From the NCBI GenBank assembly GCA_024275485.1, contig JAJRZA010000067.1:45954-109953 (forward strand): 64,000 bases of DNA, in the 5' to 3' direction. Of this stretch, positions 28,034-37,596 are shown piece after piece (position 1 is the first letter of the stretch; every line of letters starts with the position of its first letter). The DNA is from Candidatus Krumholzibacteriota bacterium. Its GTDB lineage: Bacteria; Krumholzibacteriota; Krumholzibacteriia; LZORAL124-64-63. The notes below the pieces were generated by a model. The model was given only the letters and a program-made list of their open reading frames with translations. It had not been told where the DNA came from and did not search any database. The translations under genes were made by a program, and so were the position numbers.

Positions 28034-28062
28034 ATGATAGACCCAAATCGATTGGATGTCAC
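28034..28062 (-). promoter_or_regulatory. Promoter of rnpB
   Basis: On the minus strand GTGACA (28057-28062) and TATCAT (28034-28039) are separated by 17 bases; each matches the sigma-70 consensus at five of six positions. The expected start falls at the G of GAGAAG, the first base of helix P1 of RNase P RNA. Confidence 0.82.
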
Positions 28063-28078
28063 AGGAAAAACTGGGGAT

Positions 28079-28819
28079 TTAGAGTTCCCTATATTTTTTA
28101 GCATCAAGTGCCTTGTTGGCAAGGGCATCGGCCTGGGCATTTTGGGCTCTCTTGACATGGCTGACCCTGAATTCCGTCAAGTCCCGAGTCAGGAAAATAA
28201 CCTGCTGATACAGGGGCCTCAAATCCGGGCTTTTTACCCGATACACACCACTGAGCTGGCGCACAATCAATTCACTGTCCATATAGAGGTGAACTTTGCG
28301 CACCTTCCAGCGTCGAACGTGCTCCAATGCCGTGACGACGGCCTGATACTCGGCCACATTGTTGGTGGCTTTGCCGATGGCTTCACAGTGCTCAGCCAGA
28401 TCCGGGCCATCTTTCTGGCGAAAGACGATGCCAATGGAGGCTGGCCCAGGATTGCCGCGGCTGGCACCGTCGGTGAAGATTTCCATAATAGGAAGCCCCT
28501 CTTTGGGCAGGGGACTCTTTTTCAAGGTCACGGCATCCACTAAATCAGGCCACCCGCCGTCACCCGAAGAGGATTGGGCCGACCCGGTACTCCCTTGACC
28601 AATTTTTTCCGTCACCTTGGGTGCAGTCATCCTCTGGGAAGCCATGAATTCTTCCGGCGCGGCCTCGGCGTTGGCCAACTCACGGCGCCAAATGGCCAAC
28701 CGACGGCGCAACTCACGTACCGACAAACCACACTCCCGGGCCAGGCTGCGCAACTCGCCGCTGCGCTCGATGGTCCGCAGCAGGTCGGTCAGGGTTTCCG
28801 GTTTTTTTGATTGAACCAT
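28079..28819 (-). CDS. RNase H-family protein with N-terminal helix-turn-helix-like extension
   Basis: The C-terminal 135 residues form an RNase HI domain with the acidic residues in EIFTDGASRGNPGPASIG, NNVAEYQAVVTAL, VHLYMDSELIVRQL and NAQADALANKAL. It would cut RNA in RNA-DNA hybrids. The N-terminal part of about 110 residues is unusual: it has a helix-turn-helix-like stretch (SLARECGLSVRELRRRLAIWRREL), then a low-complexity linker. The ORF track starts at 28969; I chose the ATG at 28819, with GGGAG nine bases upstream. It follows the zinc-ribbon gene and precedes rnpB. Confidence 0.85.
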   Translation of the reverse strand: MVQSKKPETLTDLLRTIERSGELRSLARECGLSVRELRRRLAIWRRELANAEAAPEEFMASQRMTAPKVTEKIGQGSTGSAQSSSGDGGWPDLVDAVTLKKSPLPKEGLPIMEIFTDGASRGNPGPASIGIVFRQKDGPDLAEHCEAIGKATNNVAEYQAVVTALEHVRRWKVRKVHLYMDSELIVRQLSGVYRVKSPDLRPLYQQVIFLTRDLTEFRVSHVKRAQNAQADALANKALDAKKYREL

Positions 28820-28844
28820 GTTGCAAATCTCCCTGATCTGAACC

Positions 28845-29558
28845 TCACCGCCAACTGCGGTGAACAATGAAACGCATGCAGGACGGACAACGCACAACGG
28901 TGCGGCCCTGCTCCACGACGATTGCTTGCTGCTGGGGCAGATGATTGAAGCACCCAAGACAGACTCCATCCTTATGATTCACCACTGCCTGGTCCAGATT
29001 TTGGCGCAGACGGGTCACCGCACGGTTCTCACTGGGGGGCAGCATGCCCAACAAGCGCTCCAGATCATTTTGAATGTATTTGGTTTTTTGGAACAAATCG
29101 GCAGAGTCCCGGGCCATGGCTTCCTGCTTGGCCCGGCTGCCAGCCCCATGGGTCAGGCTGTCCGAGCGACTCTCCACGGCCTCGGATTTCAGCTCGTCCT
29201 GCTGGTCGAGCAGGTCAATGGTTTTGTCCTCCAGACGATCGAGCCGTTGCTTCAGGGACCTGATTTCTTGGGTGAGGGCCAGAACCTGTCTGCTGTCAGT
29301 CAAACCAACCACCTGGTTCTCTTTGACTTTCAGCCATTCCGCCACTTGGCGGATCTCATTTTCCAGACCCCGCACCGTCACTTCAGCACCCTCGTTTTCA
29401 CGAGCGGCCTTGGCGGCGTCCACTTCGTATTCGGCCTGCAGTTCTTCCAGGGTAAAAGAGAGTTCGGCGTTGTGTTTTATTTTCTGGGTGGCGCCCAGCA
29501 AGAGCTCCTCCAACTCGGCAATCTCCACCAGAAGGTTGACCAAAGTTTGCGGATCCAT
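28845..29558 (-). CDS. Coiled-coil protein with C-terminal C4 zinc ribbon (DUF164/CdsZ-like)
   Basis: The 237-residue product is a long coiled coil (residues about 10-170, rich in Glu, Lys, Leu), followed by a zinc ribbon with CLGCFNH and CPSCMRF. This matches the C4-type zinc-ribbon family (PF02591). The family's function is not settled; a role as nucleic-acid-binding or scaffolding protein is inference. I chose the ATG at 29558 preceded by GGGGGGA over the TTG at 29570. It is commonly found near RNase H genes, as here (25 bases before it). Confidence 0.83.
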   Translation of the reverse strand: MDPQTLVNLLVEIAELEELLLGATQKIKHNAELSFTLEELQAEYEVDAAKAARENEGAEVTVRGLENEIRQVAEWLKVKENQVVGLTDSRQVLALTQEIRSLKQRLDRLEDKTIDLLDQQDELKSEAVESRSDSLTHGAGSRAKQEAMARDSADLFQKTKYIQNDLERLLGMLPPSENRAVTRLRQNLDQAVVNHKDGVCLGCFNHLPQQQAIVVEQGRTVVRCPSCMRFIVHRSWR

Positions 29559-29584
29559 GATTCCCCCCAAACGATCCTGGGTAT

Positions 29585-29617
29585 AAAAAGAAAGAAGGGC
29601 GCCGAAGCACCCTTCTT
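29585..29617 (-). terminator. Rho-independent terminator after tRNA-Val
   Basis: On the minus strand AAGAAGGGTGC-TTCG-GCGCCCTTCTT is an eleven-pair stem with a stable UUCG tetraloop, followed by TCTTTTT. It ends the two-tRNA transcript before the zinc-ribbon gene. Confidence 0.88.
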
Positions 29618-29717
29618 CCGTTCACTCGTCTGGGCCACAACCAGGGCAGAATGGACAGCTCCGCCAAAGTTACGCTCCAGGGCCAACTCCCACGAAAGAA
29701 GTAGACCGAAAAAAGGA

Positions 29718-29794
29718 TGGTGGGCGATACTGGACTTGAACCAGTGACCTCTCGCGTGTGAGGCGAGCGCTCTAGCCAGCTGAGCTAAACGCCC
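29718..29794 (-). tRNA. tRNA-Val (anticodon CAC)
   Basis: A complete cloverleaf on the minus strand: acceptor GGGCGTT with ATCGCCC (one U-U mismatch), D arm GCTC...GAGC, and anticodon stem CTCGC-CTCACAC-GCGAG giving CAC. The T arm ACTGG-TTCAAGT-CCAGT follows, with an encoded CCA. It lies 96 bases downstream of the Ile2-like tRNA and shares its promoter and terminator. Confidence 0.95.
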
Positions 29795-29890
29795 TTCCAG
29801 TCATTTTTTCGTTCGGCTCCCCACGGACATCCTATGGTAACCTGGGAAACCGCATCATGATGCAACGCCCCAAAGTACTTCCGGAAAATC

Positions 29891-29967
29891 TGGTGGGCCC
29901 ACCAGGACTTGAACCTGGGACCGACCGGTTATGAGCCGGGTGCTCTAACCAACTGAGCTATGGGCCC
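29891..29967 (-). tRNA. tRNA with anticodon CAT, probably tRNA-Ile2
   Basis: A complete cloverleaf with acceptor GGGCCCA/TGGGCCC, loop CTCATAA (anticodon CAT), T arm with TTCAAGT and an encoded CCA. The G1-C72 pair excludes initiator tRNA. The C4-G69 and C5-G68 pairs are identity elements for TilS lysidine modification, which favours an AUA-reading isoleucine tRNA over elongator methionine. Met remains possible. Confidence 0.9.
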
Positions 29968-29981
29968 AAAGCCGGATCGGC

Positions 29982-30010
29982 AAGATAGGCCATGAAATGC
30001 GCCGGGTCAA
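29982..30010 (-). promoter_or_regulatory. Promoter of the tRNA-Ile2/tRNA-Val unit
   Basis: On the minus strand TTGACC (30005-30010) and TATCTT (29982-29987) are separated by 17 bases. The expected start lies a few bases before the mature tRNA 5' end at 29967. Confidence 0.62.
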
Positions 30011-30036
30011 CTCGAAATAGAGAACCCACAGCATTA

Positions 30037-31758
30037 TCAGACCATCTCACCGTAACCCTTGAGCTTCCGGCTGCGACTCGGGTGCCGCAGCTTGCGCAAG
30101 GCCTTGGCTTCTATCTGCCGCACACGCTCGCGTGTCACTTTAAAAATTGTGCCAACTTCTTCGAGGGTTCGCGGAGTGCCGTCTCCCAGTCCGAAGCGCA
30201 GGCGAATGACCTTTTCCTCGCGCCGGGTCAAAGTGCTGAGAACCCGCTGCATCTGATCCTTCAGCATGCTGTGAGCTGCCAGACGTGCGGGCGAAGGGGC
30301 GTTGTCGTCTTCTATGAAATCGCTGAGGTTGCTGTCTTCCTCTTCACCAATGGGCCGGTCCAGGCTGACCGGTTCCATACTGGCCTGCAAAACACCCTGA
30401 ACTTTTTCGATGGGCATTTCCAGGAACACGGCAATTTCTTCGGGTTTGGGATCGCGTCCCAATTCTTGCAGCAACTGGCGATTGGCGCGATTCACCTTGT
30501 TGATGGCCTCTATCATATGCACTGGCACACGAATGGTGCGAGCCTGATCGGCAATGGCCCGGGTGATGGCCTGACGAATCCACCAGGTGGCATAGGTGGA
30601 AAATTTGTATCCCTTGCGGTAATCGAATTTCTCGACGGCGCGCATCAACCCACTGTTTCCTTCCTGGATCAGGTCCAGGAATTCCAGCCCACGGTTGGTG
30701 TAGCGCTTGGCGATGCTGATCACCAACCGAACATTTGCCTCGATCATTTCCCGCTGGGCTGTTTCAACCTGCTGGCGGCCCATTTTGATGTCGGTGCCGA
30801 TGTGGCGGATTCTCGAATCGTCCAGTCCCAGTTCCCGCTCAATATCCTGAACCCGTTTGCGCAGGGTTTTGATTTGCCGATGGGCCTCACGGATGGCCTC
30901 AGCGTTGCCCGCTCCCTTGACTCGTCCTTTCAGGGCCGTGGCCATCTCGCCAAACGGCAACCGAACACCCTCTTCGATGGTGGTGATGCGGGCCTGCAGG
31001 TCGTCCACCTTGTTGGCCACCAGCATGAGTTTGTTGGCCAATCGCTCGATCTGGGCCGGAGCCAGGTGCATGTCCATAAAATTTTCGAGTATTTTTTTGT
31101 CCCGCCCATCGATCATCTTAGTCAAAACCGTGATCCTGGCCTGGTCGGTGCAAGAAGACAGCTCACTCCTCTTGGCTGCCATTTCAGATTGCAGTTTCTC
31201 GATCTTGTCGAGAGTGCGAAGGATGCGCTTGCCCTCTTTTTTGGCGGACAGGTGCACGTTCCAGGTGCTGGTATCGGCCTTGACGACTTCATCCACATGG
31301 ATGGCGTCGTTCAGCAAATGATTGGCCGTCTGCCTGAGCTCACCCATGGCATGAGTGCTGCGCATGGTCGCCACGATGATGGCGATCATGCCGTCTTCCA
31401 TTCGCCTGGCCAGCTTCACTTCGCCCTGGCGAGTGAGCAGGGGAACCCGCCCCATCTCCCGCAGGTACATGCGCACCGGATCATCATACTTGACGTTGTT
31501 GCGGGTGACCTTTTTTACGGTCGCGGCCTTCTTTTTGGCCTTGTTTTTGCGACGCGAAAGCTTCGACTTGGCTTCAGACTCCGAATCGAAATAATCGATC
31601 TGAAGTTCACCCAGTTTTTCGTAGATACGATCGATCAGGTCGACGTCGGTTTCGTCGCCCAGCAAATCGTTGATCTGATTGTGAAGAATGTATCCGCCCC
31701 TTGCCGTGGCTTTTTTGCGGATATTTTCGATGAGTCCGTCAAATTGAGTTTTATCCAT
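30037..31758 (-). CDS. rpoD: Primary RNA polymerase sigma factor
   Basis: This is the housekeeping sigma-70. Region 1.1 is at the N-terminus (about residues 1-75), then a basic linker [15 protein letters not shown]. Region 1.2 is [22 protein letters not shown] nonconserved helical insertion follows. Region 2 has [28 protein letters not shown] and [25 protein letters not shown]. Region 3 is next, and region 4 has [38 protein letters not shown]. Length 573. It ends the yqeY-cvpA-mutS2-dnaG-rpoD cluster. Confidence 0.97.
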   Translation of the reverse strand: MDKTQFDGLIENIRKKATARGGYILHNQINDLLGDETDVDLIDRIYEKLGELQIDYFDSESEAKSKLSRRKNKAKKKAATVKKVTRNNVKYDDPVRMYLREMGRVPLLTRQGEVKLARRMEDGMIAIIVATMRSTHAMGELRQTANHLLNDAIHVDEVVKADTSTWNVHLSAKKEGKRILRTLDKIEKLQSEMAAKRSELSSCTDQARITVLTKMIDGRDKKILENFMDMHLAPAQIERLANKLMLVANKVDDLQARITTIEEGVRLPFGEMATALKGRVKGAGNAEAIREAHRQIKTLRKRVQDIERELGLDDSRIRHIGTDIKMGRQQVETAQREMIEANVRLVISIAKRYTNRGLEFLDLIQEGNSGLMRAVEKFDYRKGYKFSTYATWWIRQAITRAIADQARTIRVPVHMIEAINKVNRANRQLLQELGRDPKPEEIAVFLEMPIEKVQGVLQASMEPVSLDRPIGEEEDSNLSDFIEDDNAPSPARLAAHSMLKDQMQRVLSTLTRREEKVIRLRFGLGDGTPRTLEEVGTIFKVTRERVRQIEAKALRKLRHPSRSRKLKGYGEMV

Positions 31759-31886
31759 ACGCGAGTGATTCTCCCGTGGGCACTGCTAAAATCACCGGCC
31801 GTCAATGTCCGCTGTGCGCCAGCTGGACCGCAGCCGGTCACCTCTTTCGAACGGGGCCCCCCCGTTTCCGGTACTTCCCGTGTCGA

Positions 31887-33737
31887 TCAGCCACGACGAG
31901 ACTTGTGTCCCTGTCTAAGCCGTCCGAGGCAATCCGTGATGACTTGGGCAAAATCTGTGTTGGGTGGCAGGCTCCCTCTGTCTAGCAATTGGCTAATGAA
32001 AGTCCTATACTCCCGATCACCTTCGGTGTTCCATCGATCCTGGATAAATTCCAGGGGTGTCGGCGCATCCGGTCCGGCAGCCGAAGCCGCCCAGGCGGAA
32101 AGTTCATCGGCAAGCAATGAAGCACCATCTAGCAAAAAAGGCAAGTCGGCACGGTCCTGAACAAAACGCAGAGCCGCCTTACCTGACTCGTCGGCCAGGA
32201 TGGCCGTGAACATCTGGGACTCGACTTGGTCAACTTTGACCAGCCCCATAACCCGCCTGACCCGAGGTGCCGCCCCCTGGCTCAAGGGCCTTCCACCGGG
32301 TCCAGCGGCAGGTCTATCGGCACCGGATTTGCGCTCATCACCATAATATGCGAGCTCTTGTCCGACAGGGGGTTCATCTGATGTCGGGTCCCATGAAGGA
32401 GGTCCTGTTTGCAGATTTCCCTGCCTTTTTCCGGGTTCTTCCCTTATTTCAAGCTTTTCCATGCTTTCGCGCAGAAGATCCACAGGCATCTCAAATATGT
32501 CGGAAGCCTCCTGAAGCACATAGGCTCGACGCAAACTGTCGGGAATACCGGAGATGGTCCCGAGAGCTTGCCGCAGGGCTCGTTCGGTCACTTCCCTGTC
32601 GCCACCTTTGCCGTCGGCCAGACCTTTCAAGAACGGGATGTAGCCCTCTGCCTGGTTTAAGGCTTCAAACATGGCGTCGACCCCCGTGTCGATGACCAGA
32701 CTGGCGGGATCCTCCCCTGCCGGAAGGGAAACAATCTTCGGCTCGAGCCCATTCTTCAAAGCCACATCGGCCGATCGAACAGCGGCTTTGAGTCCAGCCT
32801 TGTCACCATCAAAAACCAACAGGACATTCTGCGCCCCCCGCCGTATAAGCTTGGCCTGCTCCACCGTGAAAGCCGTGCCGCAGGTGGCCACCACATTGGT
32901 GATGCCCACCTGCGCCAGGGCAATCACATCAAGATATCCTTCCACCAGGATTGCTGTTTTCTCACGGGCGATGGGCATGCGTGAAGAATCAAAACCGTAT
33001 AGCAATTTGCTCTTGGAAAAATAGGTGCTGTCGGCCGAGTTCAGGTATTTGGGCTCACCCTTACCGACGATGCGCGCGCCGAAGCCAACCACCTGCCGGG
33101 AGATGCTGCGGATGGGAAAGATGATCCGGTTGCGAAAATAGGCATAGCTGCCGGGACGGTCGGCTTGTTTGCTCTCTCTGAGCAAGTCCGACCGGTGGGC
33201 CAATTCACTGTCCACTCCACTTTGGGCCAGATTGTTTTCCAGCCACCCAGGCAGTCCCGGGGCCCATCCCACATCAAACTCGCGCAAAACCTTTTCGCCG
33301 AAGCCTCGATTTTTCAGGTACTCCAGAGCCTGGGCGCCATGATCGGGATCGACCAGGGCCTCGACCCAGAGTTTGGTGGCCGCCTCGTTGGCACGATGAA
33401 AGCTGCGCCGTTCGCCTTCGCTCTCTTCATCGGCCAAATAGCTGGACAAGTCGATGTTCAACGGCCGGGCCAGGACTTCGATGGCTTCGGGAAAGCTGAG
33501 ACCTTCAATTTCCATGATGAAGGAGATGGCGTCGCCCCCCGTCCCGCAACCAAAACAATGGTAGCGACCGCGCGAGGGAGTGACGATAAAGCTGGGGGTC
33601 TTCTCTTTATGAAACGGACACAGGCCCTTGAAGACGGCACCGGCCGGCTTGAGGGTGACGTGCTGGCGCACCACCTCGCCGATGTCGGTCTCATCCTTGA
33701 TGCGGGCGATGATGTCCGAGGAGAAAGATGGTGTCAT
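31887..33737 (-). CDS. dnaG: DNA primase
   Basis: It synthesises RNA primers for replication. Domains: a CHC2 zinc finger (CPFHKEKTPSFIVTPSRGRYHCFGCG) at about residues 40-65; the RNA polymerase core with YFRNRIIFPI and GARIVGKGEPKYLNS; a TOPRIM fold (AILVEGYLDVIALAQVG, LVFDGDKAGLKAA); and a helical DnaB-binding C-terminus. Length 616 is typical. It lies directly upstream of rpoD, the conserved dnaG-rpoD arrangement, with 128 bases between. Confidence 0.96.
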   Translation of the reverse strand: MTPSFSSDIIARIKDETDIGEVVRQHVTLKPAGAVFKGLCPFHKEKTPSFIVTPSRGRYHCFGCGTGGDAISFIMEIEGLSFPEAIEVLARPLNIDLSSYLADEESEGERRSFHRANEAATKLWVEALVDPDHGAQALEYLKNRGFGEKVLREFDVGWAPGLPGWLENNLAQSGVDSELAHRSDLLRESKQADRPGSYAYFRNRIIFPIRSISRQVVGFGARIVGKGEPKYLNSADSTYFSKSKLLYGFDSSRMPIAREKTAILVEGYLDVIALAQVGITNVVATCGTAFTVEQAKLIRRGAQNVLLVFDGDKAGLKAAVRSADVALKNGLEPKIVSLPAGEDPASLVIDTGVDAMFEALNQAEGYIPFLKGLADGKGGDREVTERALRQALGTISGIPDSLRRAYVLQEASDIFEMPVDLLRESMEKLEIREEPGKRQGNLQTGPPSWDPTSDEPPVGQELAYYGDERKSGADRPAAGPGGRPLSQGAAPRVRRVMGLVKVDQVESQMFTAILADESGKAALRFVQDRADLPFLLDGASLLADELSAWAASAAGPDAPTPLEFIQDRWNTEGDREYRTFISQLLDRGSLPPNTDFAQVITDCLGRLRQGHKSRRG

Positions 33738-33785
33738 AATACGGGCAGCCTGGGTTGAGTCCTGGGGTCCGGCCTATGGAAGAAG

Positions 33786-33812
33786 ATAATACTATGAGGA
33801 CAGGTTTGACAA
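33786..33812 (-). promoter_or_regulatory. Possible promoter of dnaG-rpoD
   Basis: On the minus strand TTGTCA and TATTAT lie upstream of dnaG with a 15-base spacer, shorter than optimal. The 174-base spacer between mutS2 and dnaG leaves room for such a site. Confidence 0.33.
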
Positions 33813-33911
33813 ATCGGGTCCCCCGGAAGGATCGTACCACCAATTCCAGACCTTCCACCCAAATCCATATTCACTATTGTCCTTAGTGCCCAGGAACAAC
33901 CATGCAAACCA

Positions 33912-36413
33912 CTATCCCTTCAAAACAATCCTGGTAGCCCCAGCTCCCCCACGCCCCTGCCCAGCCTCTCCAAAAGATTCAATCCGTGAATCCTTCTTCA
34001 TCTGCGTGTACAAATAATCCCGCAATCGTCCGGTGCCAAAACCATGAATCACCGTCACCACATCCAGACCCGCGGGAATGGCCCGGTCGATCATGCGATC
34101 CAAACGCTCCCAGCCGTCGGCTCCTGTCTCCCCACGAAGGTCCAGTTCATGGCTGGCTTTGGGGGCTTCCCCCTGCCAAGACCAATTGCCTCCCTGGGTA
34201 TGAGCCACATCATCGTCGGCAACGGACTCCTCACCAGCTCCCACATCCTCAATGCTGACCACCGGTCCAACTAGAATTTCCCGCCCATCTTCAGTCAAAG
34301 GAACCACAGCCTCACGTCCCAGCGTAAGCCGCATCCCCTCGGCGCTGGCGGAAATCCTGCCGCCACGAACTTCAGTCACCCGACCCGACATTCCCAGATG
34401 AGGAATCCGCACCCTCATGCCCACCTCAAGTTCCACATCGGGATTATGGGACGCAGCCGACTCACCATCGTCCACCCGGTCACGAATTTTCCGGCCCACA
34501 TCATCCAGTTGATTACGCGCAGCCTTGACCACGCGCTTGCCTGCCTGATCGGCCTTAATTTCCCGCACAGCCGCCTCGATGACGCGGCGCCCCTCGCGCA
34601 TCAATTCTTCCCCACCACGCCTGGTTTCTTCCAAAACTGATTTACGCTCTTTTTTCAACCCCTTGAGACGTTCCTCCAGTTCGGCATCGAGGGCTTTCTG
34701 TTTTTCCAGTGCAAGATGCATTTCATGCTGTTCATGGGCCAGCTCGCCTGCTCGACGATCCAAATCGCTGAGCAGTTTTTCGATTTGAACCCGTTCTTCG
34801 CCCGCCATTTCCCGGGCCCGGTCCAGAAGGTCCAAGGGCAGTCCCATGCGAGCGGCAATATCGAAAGCATGGCTGGTGCCCGGATCACCCACCCGAAAGG
34901 TGTACAACGGCAGCAGATCTTTTTCGTTGTAATCCATGGCCGCGTTCACCATTTGCGCATGGTCGTGTACCGCGGATTTCAACAACCCGAAGTGGGTACT
35001 GGCCAGGACCTGCGATCCTTGTTCGATGAGCCGTTCCAGCACGGCAAAAGCCAGGGCGGTGCCTTCGTGGGGGTCGGTGCCGCTACCGATTTCATCACAC
35101 AATATCAGGGTATCGGGCCCGGCATCCTGCAAAAAACGACTCAATTGGCCCAGGTGGGCCGAAAAACTGCTCAGGGCTTCGGCGATGGACTGGTCATCGC
35201 CAAGATCAACCAGCAACTGGGTCACCAAAGGCAATCGTGTATCCTGACGACCAGGAACATCCCAACCGCATTGGGCCAGAAGACAAAACACCCCCACTGT
35301 TTTCAGGGCCACCGATTTTCCACCCGCGTTGGGACCGCTGATCACCAGGGCCTTGCCTTCGGGCGGAACTTCCAGTTCCAGCGGAACCACTTTGGGGAGT
35401 CCCGCAGCAAGATCGCCTTCACCCAAAGCTTCCATCAGCAAAGGATGACGCCCACCGGCAACGCGAATACTGGCGCCCTTTTCCAAATGCGGACGTTGGC
35501 CCCTGACCTGCAAACTCCAAAGCAGATGGGCGCGCACTTCATCCATCAACAGCATCACCGCGGCTGCCTCGAGCATGGCCTCGGAAGCCAATTCAACGGC
35601 CCGGTTCAATTCGAAAAGGATGCGCGCCTCTTCGGCTGCGATATTCAGGCGGGTTTCGGTCAGCTCATTGCTGAGGCGCACCACGCTGGCCGGCTCCACA
35701 AACAGGGTTGCCCCGGTTGCGGATCGGTCGTGAACGATGCCGTCGACTCTCGAGCTATCACCCGACCGCATGGGCAGGCAGAACCGATCCCCGCGCAGGG
35801 TGACTTCGTTGCCGGTGGTCCAGCCCTTGGCACGGGCGGCACCCATAGCCAGGTTCATTTCCTGACGAACGACCCGCTCCTGGCCGGCCACCGCCTTGCG
35901 CAGGCGGGCCAACAACGGGCTGGCTGCGTCGACAATGTAACCATCGCGATCAAGAGCCCGGCGAATGGCGCCACTGACTCCGCTGAATGTACTCATCTGG
36001 ACCGCAGCCTCACCCCACAGGGGACAGCTGATGCGGGCCGCCAAAAAATAATCGCGCAGGGAGTCCAGATGTTCGGCAACGGTGGCCAGATGAACCAGGT
36101 CTGCACCCTCGTAGCGCACCGGGGCCGCCATCTCCAAGAGGGCCAGGCCATCTGACAGGTCCAACAACGGGGGCCACTGTCCCGATTGTCCGGACGGACG
36201 CAATTCGTCCGACAGGGCATGCTGAAATCCGATGGGACCTGATGAAACAAAAGGCTGGCGGGAAATGACGGACTCTGTAGCGCGACGGTTGCGGCAATGC
36301 CGGGCTATCTGGGCAGTGATGGCTGGCCATTCAAGCAAATGCGAAGCCCTCGGCGACAGCATGCCGGCGGCGGCGGCGCGATCATTGGCGATTCGTTGCA
36401 GGATTTCAATCAT
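33912..36413 (-). CDS. mutS2: Endonuclease MutS2 with Smr domain
   Basis: MutS2 is a MutS-like ATPase implicated in suppressing recombination and, in Bacillus, in rescuing collided ribosomes. It has Walker A ISGPNAGGKSVALKTVG, Walker B LILCDEIGSGTDPHEGTALAF, and a dimerisation/helical clamp with a long coiled coil. A KOW-like strand region is followed by a C-terminal Smr nuclease domain (HELDLRGETGADGWERLD, VTVIHGFGTGRLRDYL). At 833 residues it is slightly longer than typical (about 780). It lies 13 bases downstream of cvpA. Confidence 0.94.
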   Translation of the reverse strand: MIEILQRIANDRAAAAGMLSPRASHLLEWPAITAQIARHCRNRRATESVISRQPFVSSGPIGFQHALSDELRPSGQSGQWPPLLDLSDGLALLEMAAPVRYEGADLVHLATVAEHLDSLRDYFLAARISCPLWGEAAVQMSTFSGVSGAIRRALDRDGYIVDAASPLLARLRKAVAGQERVVRQEMNLAMGAARAKGWTTGNEVTLRGDRFCLPMRSGDSSRVDGIVHDRSATGATLFVEPASVVRLSNELTETRLNIAAEEARILFELNRAVELASEAMLEAAAVMLLMDEVRAHLLWSLQVRGQRPHLEKGASIRVAGGRHPLLMEALGEGDLAAGLPKVVPLELEVPPEGKALVISGPNAGGKSVALKTVGVFCLLAQCGWDVPGRQDTRLPLVTQLLVDLGDDQSIAEALSSFSAHLGQLSRFLQDAGPDTLILCDEIGSGTDPHEGTALAFAVLERLIEQGSQVLASTHFGLLKSAVHDHAQMVNAAMDYNEKDLLPLYTFRVGDPGTSHAFDIAARMGLPLDLLDRAREMAGEERVQIEKLLSDLDRRAGELAHEQHEMHLALEKQKALDAELEERLKGLKKERKSVLEETRRGGEELMREGRRVIEAAVREIKADQAGKRVVKAARNQLDDVGRKIRDRVDDGESAASHNPDVELEVGMRVRIPHLGMSGRVTEVRGGRISASAEGMRLTLGREAVVPLTEDGREILVGPVVSIEDVGAGEESVADDDVAHTQGGNWSWQGEAPKASHELDLRGETGADGWERLDRMIDRAIPAGLDVVTVIHGFGTGRLRDYLYTQMKKDSRIESFGEAGQGRGGAGATRIVLKG

Positions 36414-36426
36414 GGTTCAATAAAAC

Positions 36427-37014
36427 TCACTGCTTCAAAGCTTCTCGGGCAGCTTTCTTGGCTTTTTCAGTGGCTTTGTCGGCGGCGTCTTCGGTCTCTT
36501 CCAAAACCCGCCTCCACAGTTCGTCAACATTTTGTCCACCGAGCTTGCGTGCAGTTTGGTAAAAGTTGGGAGCCGCATAATAAATGAACTCTCCCAGCGG
36601 CGAATCGCTGTATTCGGACTGAACGGATTTCCCGCCGGGCACATGGCTTATGGCCAACAGAACAACACTGGCAACCAGGACTCCGAGGGCAATGCCAACC
36701 AATGCTCCTCCAATCTTGTCCAACCAGCCAACAATCGTCAGACGAATCAGTTTGGACAACAACGTGGCCAGCAACCGGCTCAGCAAAAGCCCAGCAAAGA
36801 AGAGGGCCGCCCAGGAGATCAAGAGGGCCGGTCCTTCGGGAATACCTGTTTGTTCCATCATCCAGGGATTGACCACCGAGGCAAAACGAGCCGTCAAAAT
36901 CAGGGTGACGAACACCCCCAAAATTTCGAGGACTCTTTTGACCACCCCATCGCGATAACCCATGATGCCGAAAAAGGCAATGATGGGCAAGGCAATGACC
37001 ACTGCCAGATCCAT
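36427..37014 (-). CDS. CvpA-family membrane protein
   Basis: The 195-residue product has four hydrophobic helices (starting LAVVIALPIIAFFGIMGYRDGV) in the CvpA pattern, with the conserved G-x-x-D-G motif in the first loop. It ends in a charged helical tail rich in Ala, Lys and Glu. The CvpA family is linked to colicin V production and envelope homeostasis in Escherichia coli, but its biochemical role is unknown. It follows yqeY by three bases and precedes mutS2, a common cvpA-mutS2 neighbourhood. Confidence 0.85.
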   Translation of the reverse strand: MDLAVVIALPIIAFFGIMGYRDGVVKRVLEILGVFVTLILTARFASVVNPWMMEQTGIPEGPALLISWAALFFAGLLLSRLLATLLSKLIRLTIVGWLDKIGGALVGIALGVLVASVVLLAISHVPGGKSVQSEYSDSPLGEFIYYAAPNFYQTARKLGGQNVDELWRRVLEETEDAADKATEKAKKAAREALKQ

Positions 37015-37017
37015 GAT

Positions 37018-37473
37018 TTACCCCATCAAGATTTTCTTCACCAAGGCACTGACCTTACCGCCATCGGCCCGGCCCGCGGTTTTGGACAGCACCAGCTTCA
37101 TCACCTTGCCCATGTCCTGGGGACCGTCGGCACCGGCTTCCTCCACGGCAGCGCGCACGATCTTCTCCAGATCCTCCTGGCTCATTTCCGCAGGCAAAAA
37201 CTCGGAGACTATTTTGAGTTCGGTTTTGGCTACCGCGCAGAGATCATCCCGGCCGCCTTCGCCGTAGCTCTTGATTTGGTCTTTCACTTTGCGGGCATAG
37301 GATGAAAGTATCTTCACCACATCGGCATCCTCAATTTCGCGGCGTTCATCCACCTCAACCTGTTTGACGGCAGCCTGCATCATGCGCAGCACACCAAGAC
37401 GGTCTTTGTCCTTGGCTTTCATGGCGGTGATGATGTCAGCTTTCAGACGTCCCGCAAGTACGCTCTGGACCAT
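37018..37473 (-). CDS. yqeY: YqeY-family GatB-like protein
   Basis: This 151-residue protein belongs to the YqeY family, which resembles the C-terminal tRNA-binding tail of GatB. Diagnostic segments are MKAKDKDRLGVLRMMQAAVKQ, EFLPAEMSQEDLEKIV and DMGKVMKLVLSKTAGRADGGKVS. Its function is unproven; a role related to tRNA is inference. It is often clustered with dnaG-rpoD, as here, and opens the operon behind a consensus-like promoter. Confidence 0.9.
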   Translation of the reverse strand: MVQSVLAGRLKADIITAMKAKDKDRLGVLRMMQAAVKQVEVDERREIEDADVVKILSSYARKVKDQIKSYGEGGRDDLCAVAKTELKIVSEFLPAEMSQEDLEKIVRAAVEEAGADGPQDMGKVMKLVLSKTAGRADGGKVSALVKKILMG

Positions 37474-37536
37474 GATATTCCCCTTTCCCGGAAACGGATG
37501 CCCCGGCTCACCGAAGCGACCTTATGTTTGCAATCC

Positions 37537-37565
37537 ATCAAATACGAGCTGAGTTGGTCTGTCAA
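37537..37565 (-). promoter_or_regulatory. Promoter of the yqeY-cvpA-mutS2 unit
   Basis: On the minus strand a perfect TTGACA (37560-37565) is followed after 17 bases by TTTGAT (37537-37542). The expected start is about 57 bases upstream of the yqeY ATG. Confidence 0.58.
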
Positions 37566-37596
37566 CCTCGGGGAGGTCTCCGGGGGGAAAAATATT

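Noticed and set aside
29398-29747. Minus- and plus-strand ORFs over the tRNA-Val flank
   Set aside because: They overlap the tRNA terminator and the zinc-ribbon gene in other frames and show no conserved pattern.
29992-32160. 722-residue plus-strand ORF
   Set aside because: Antisense to rpoD and the end of dnaG, with no motif or ribosome-binding site; a shadow ORF.
34716-36155. 479-residue plus-strand ORF
   Set aside because: Antisense to mutS2; a shadow ORF.
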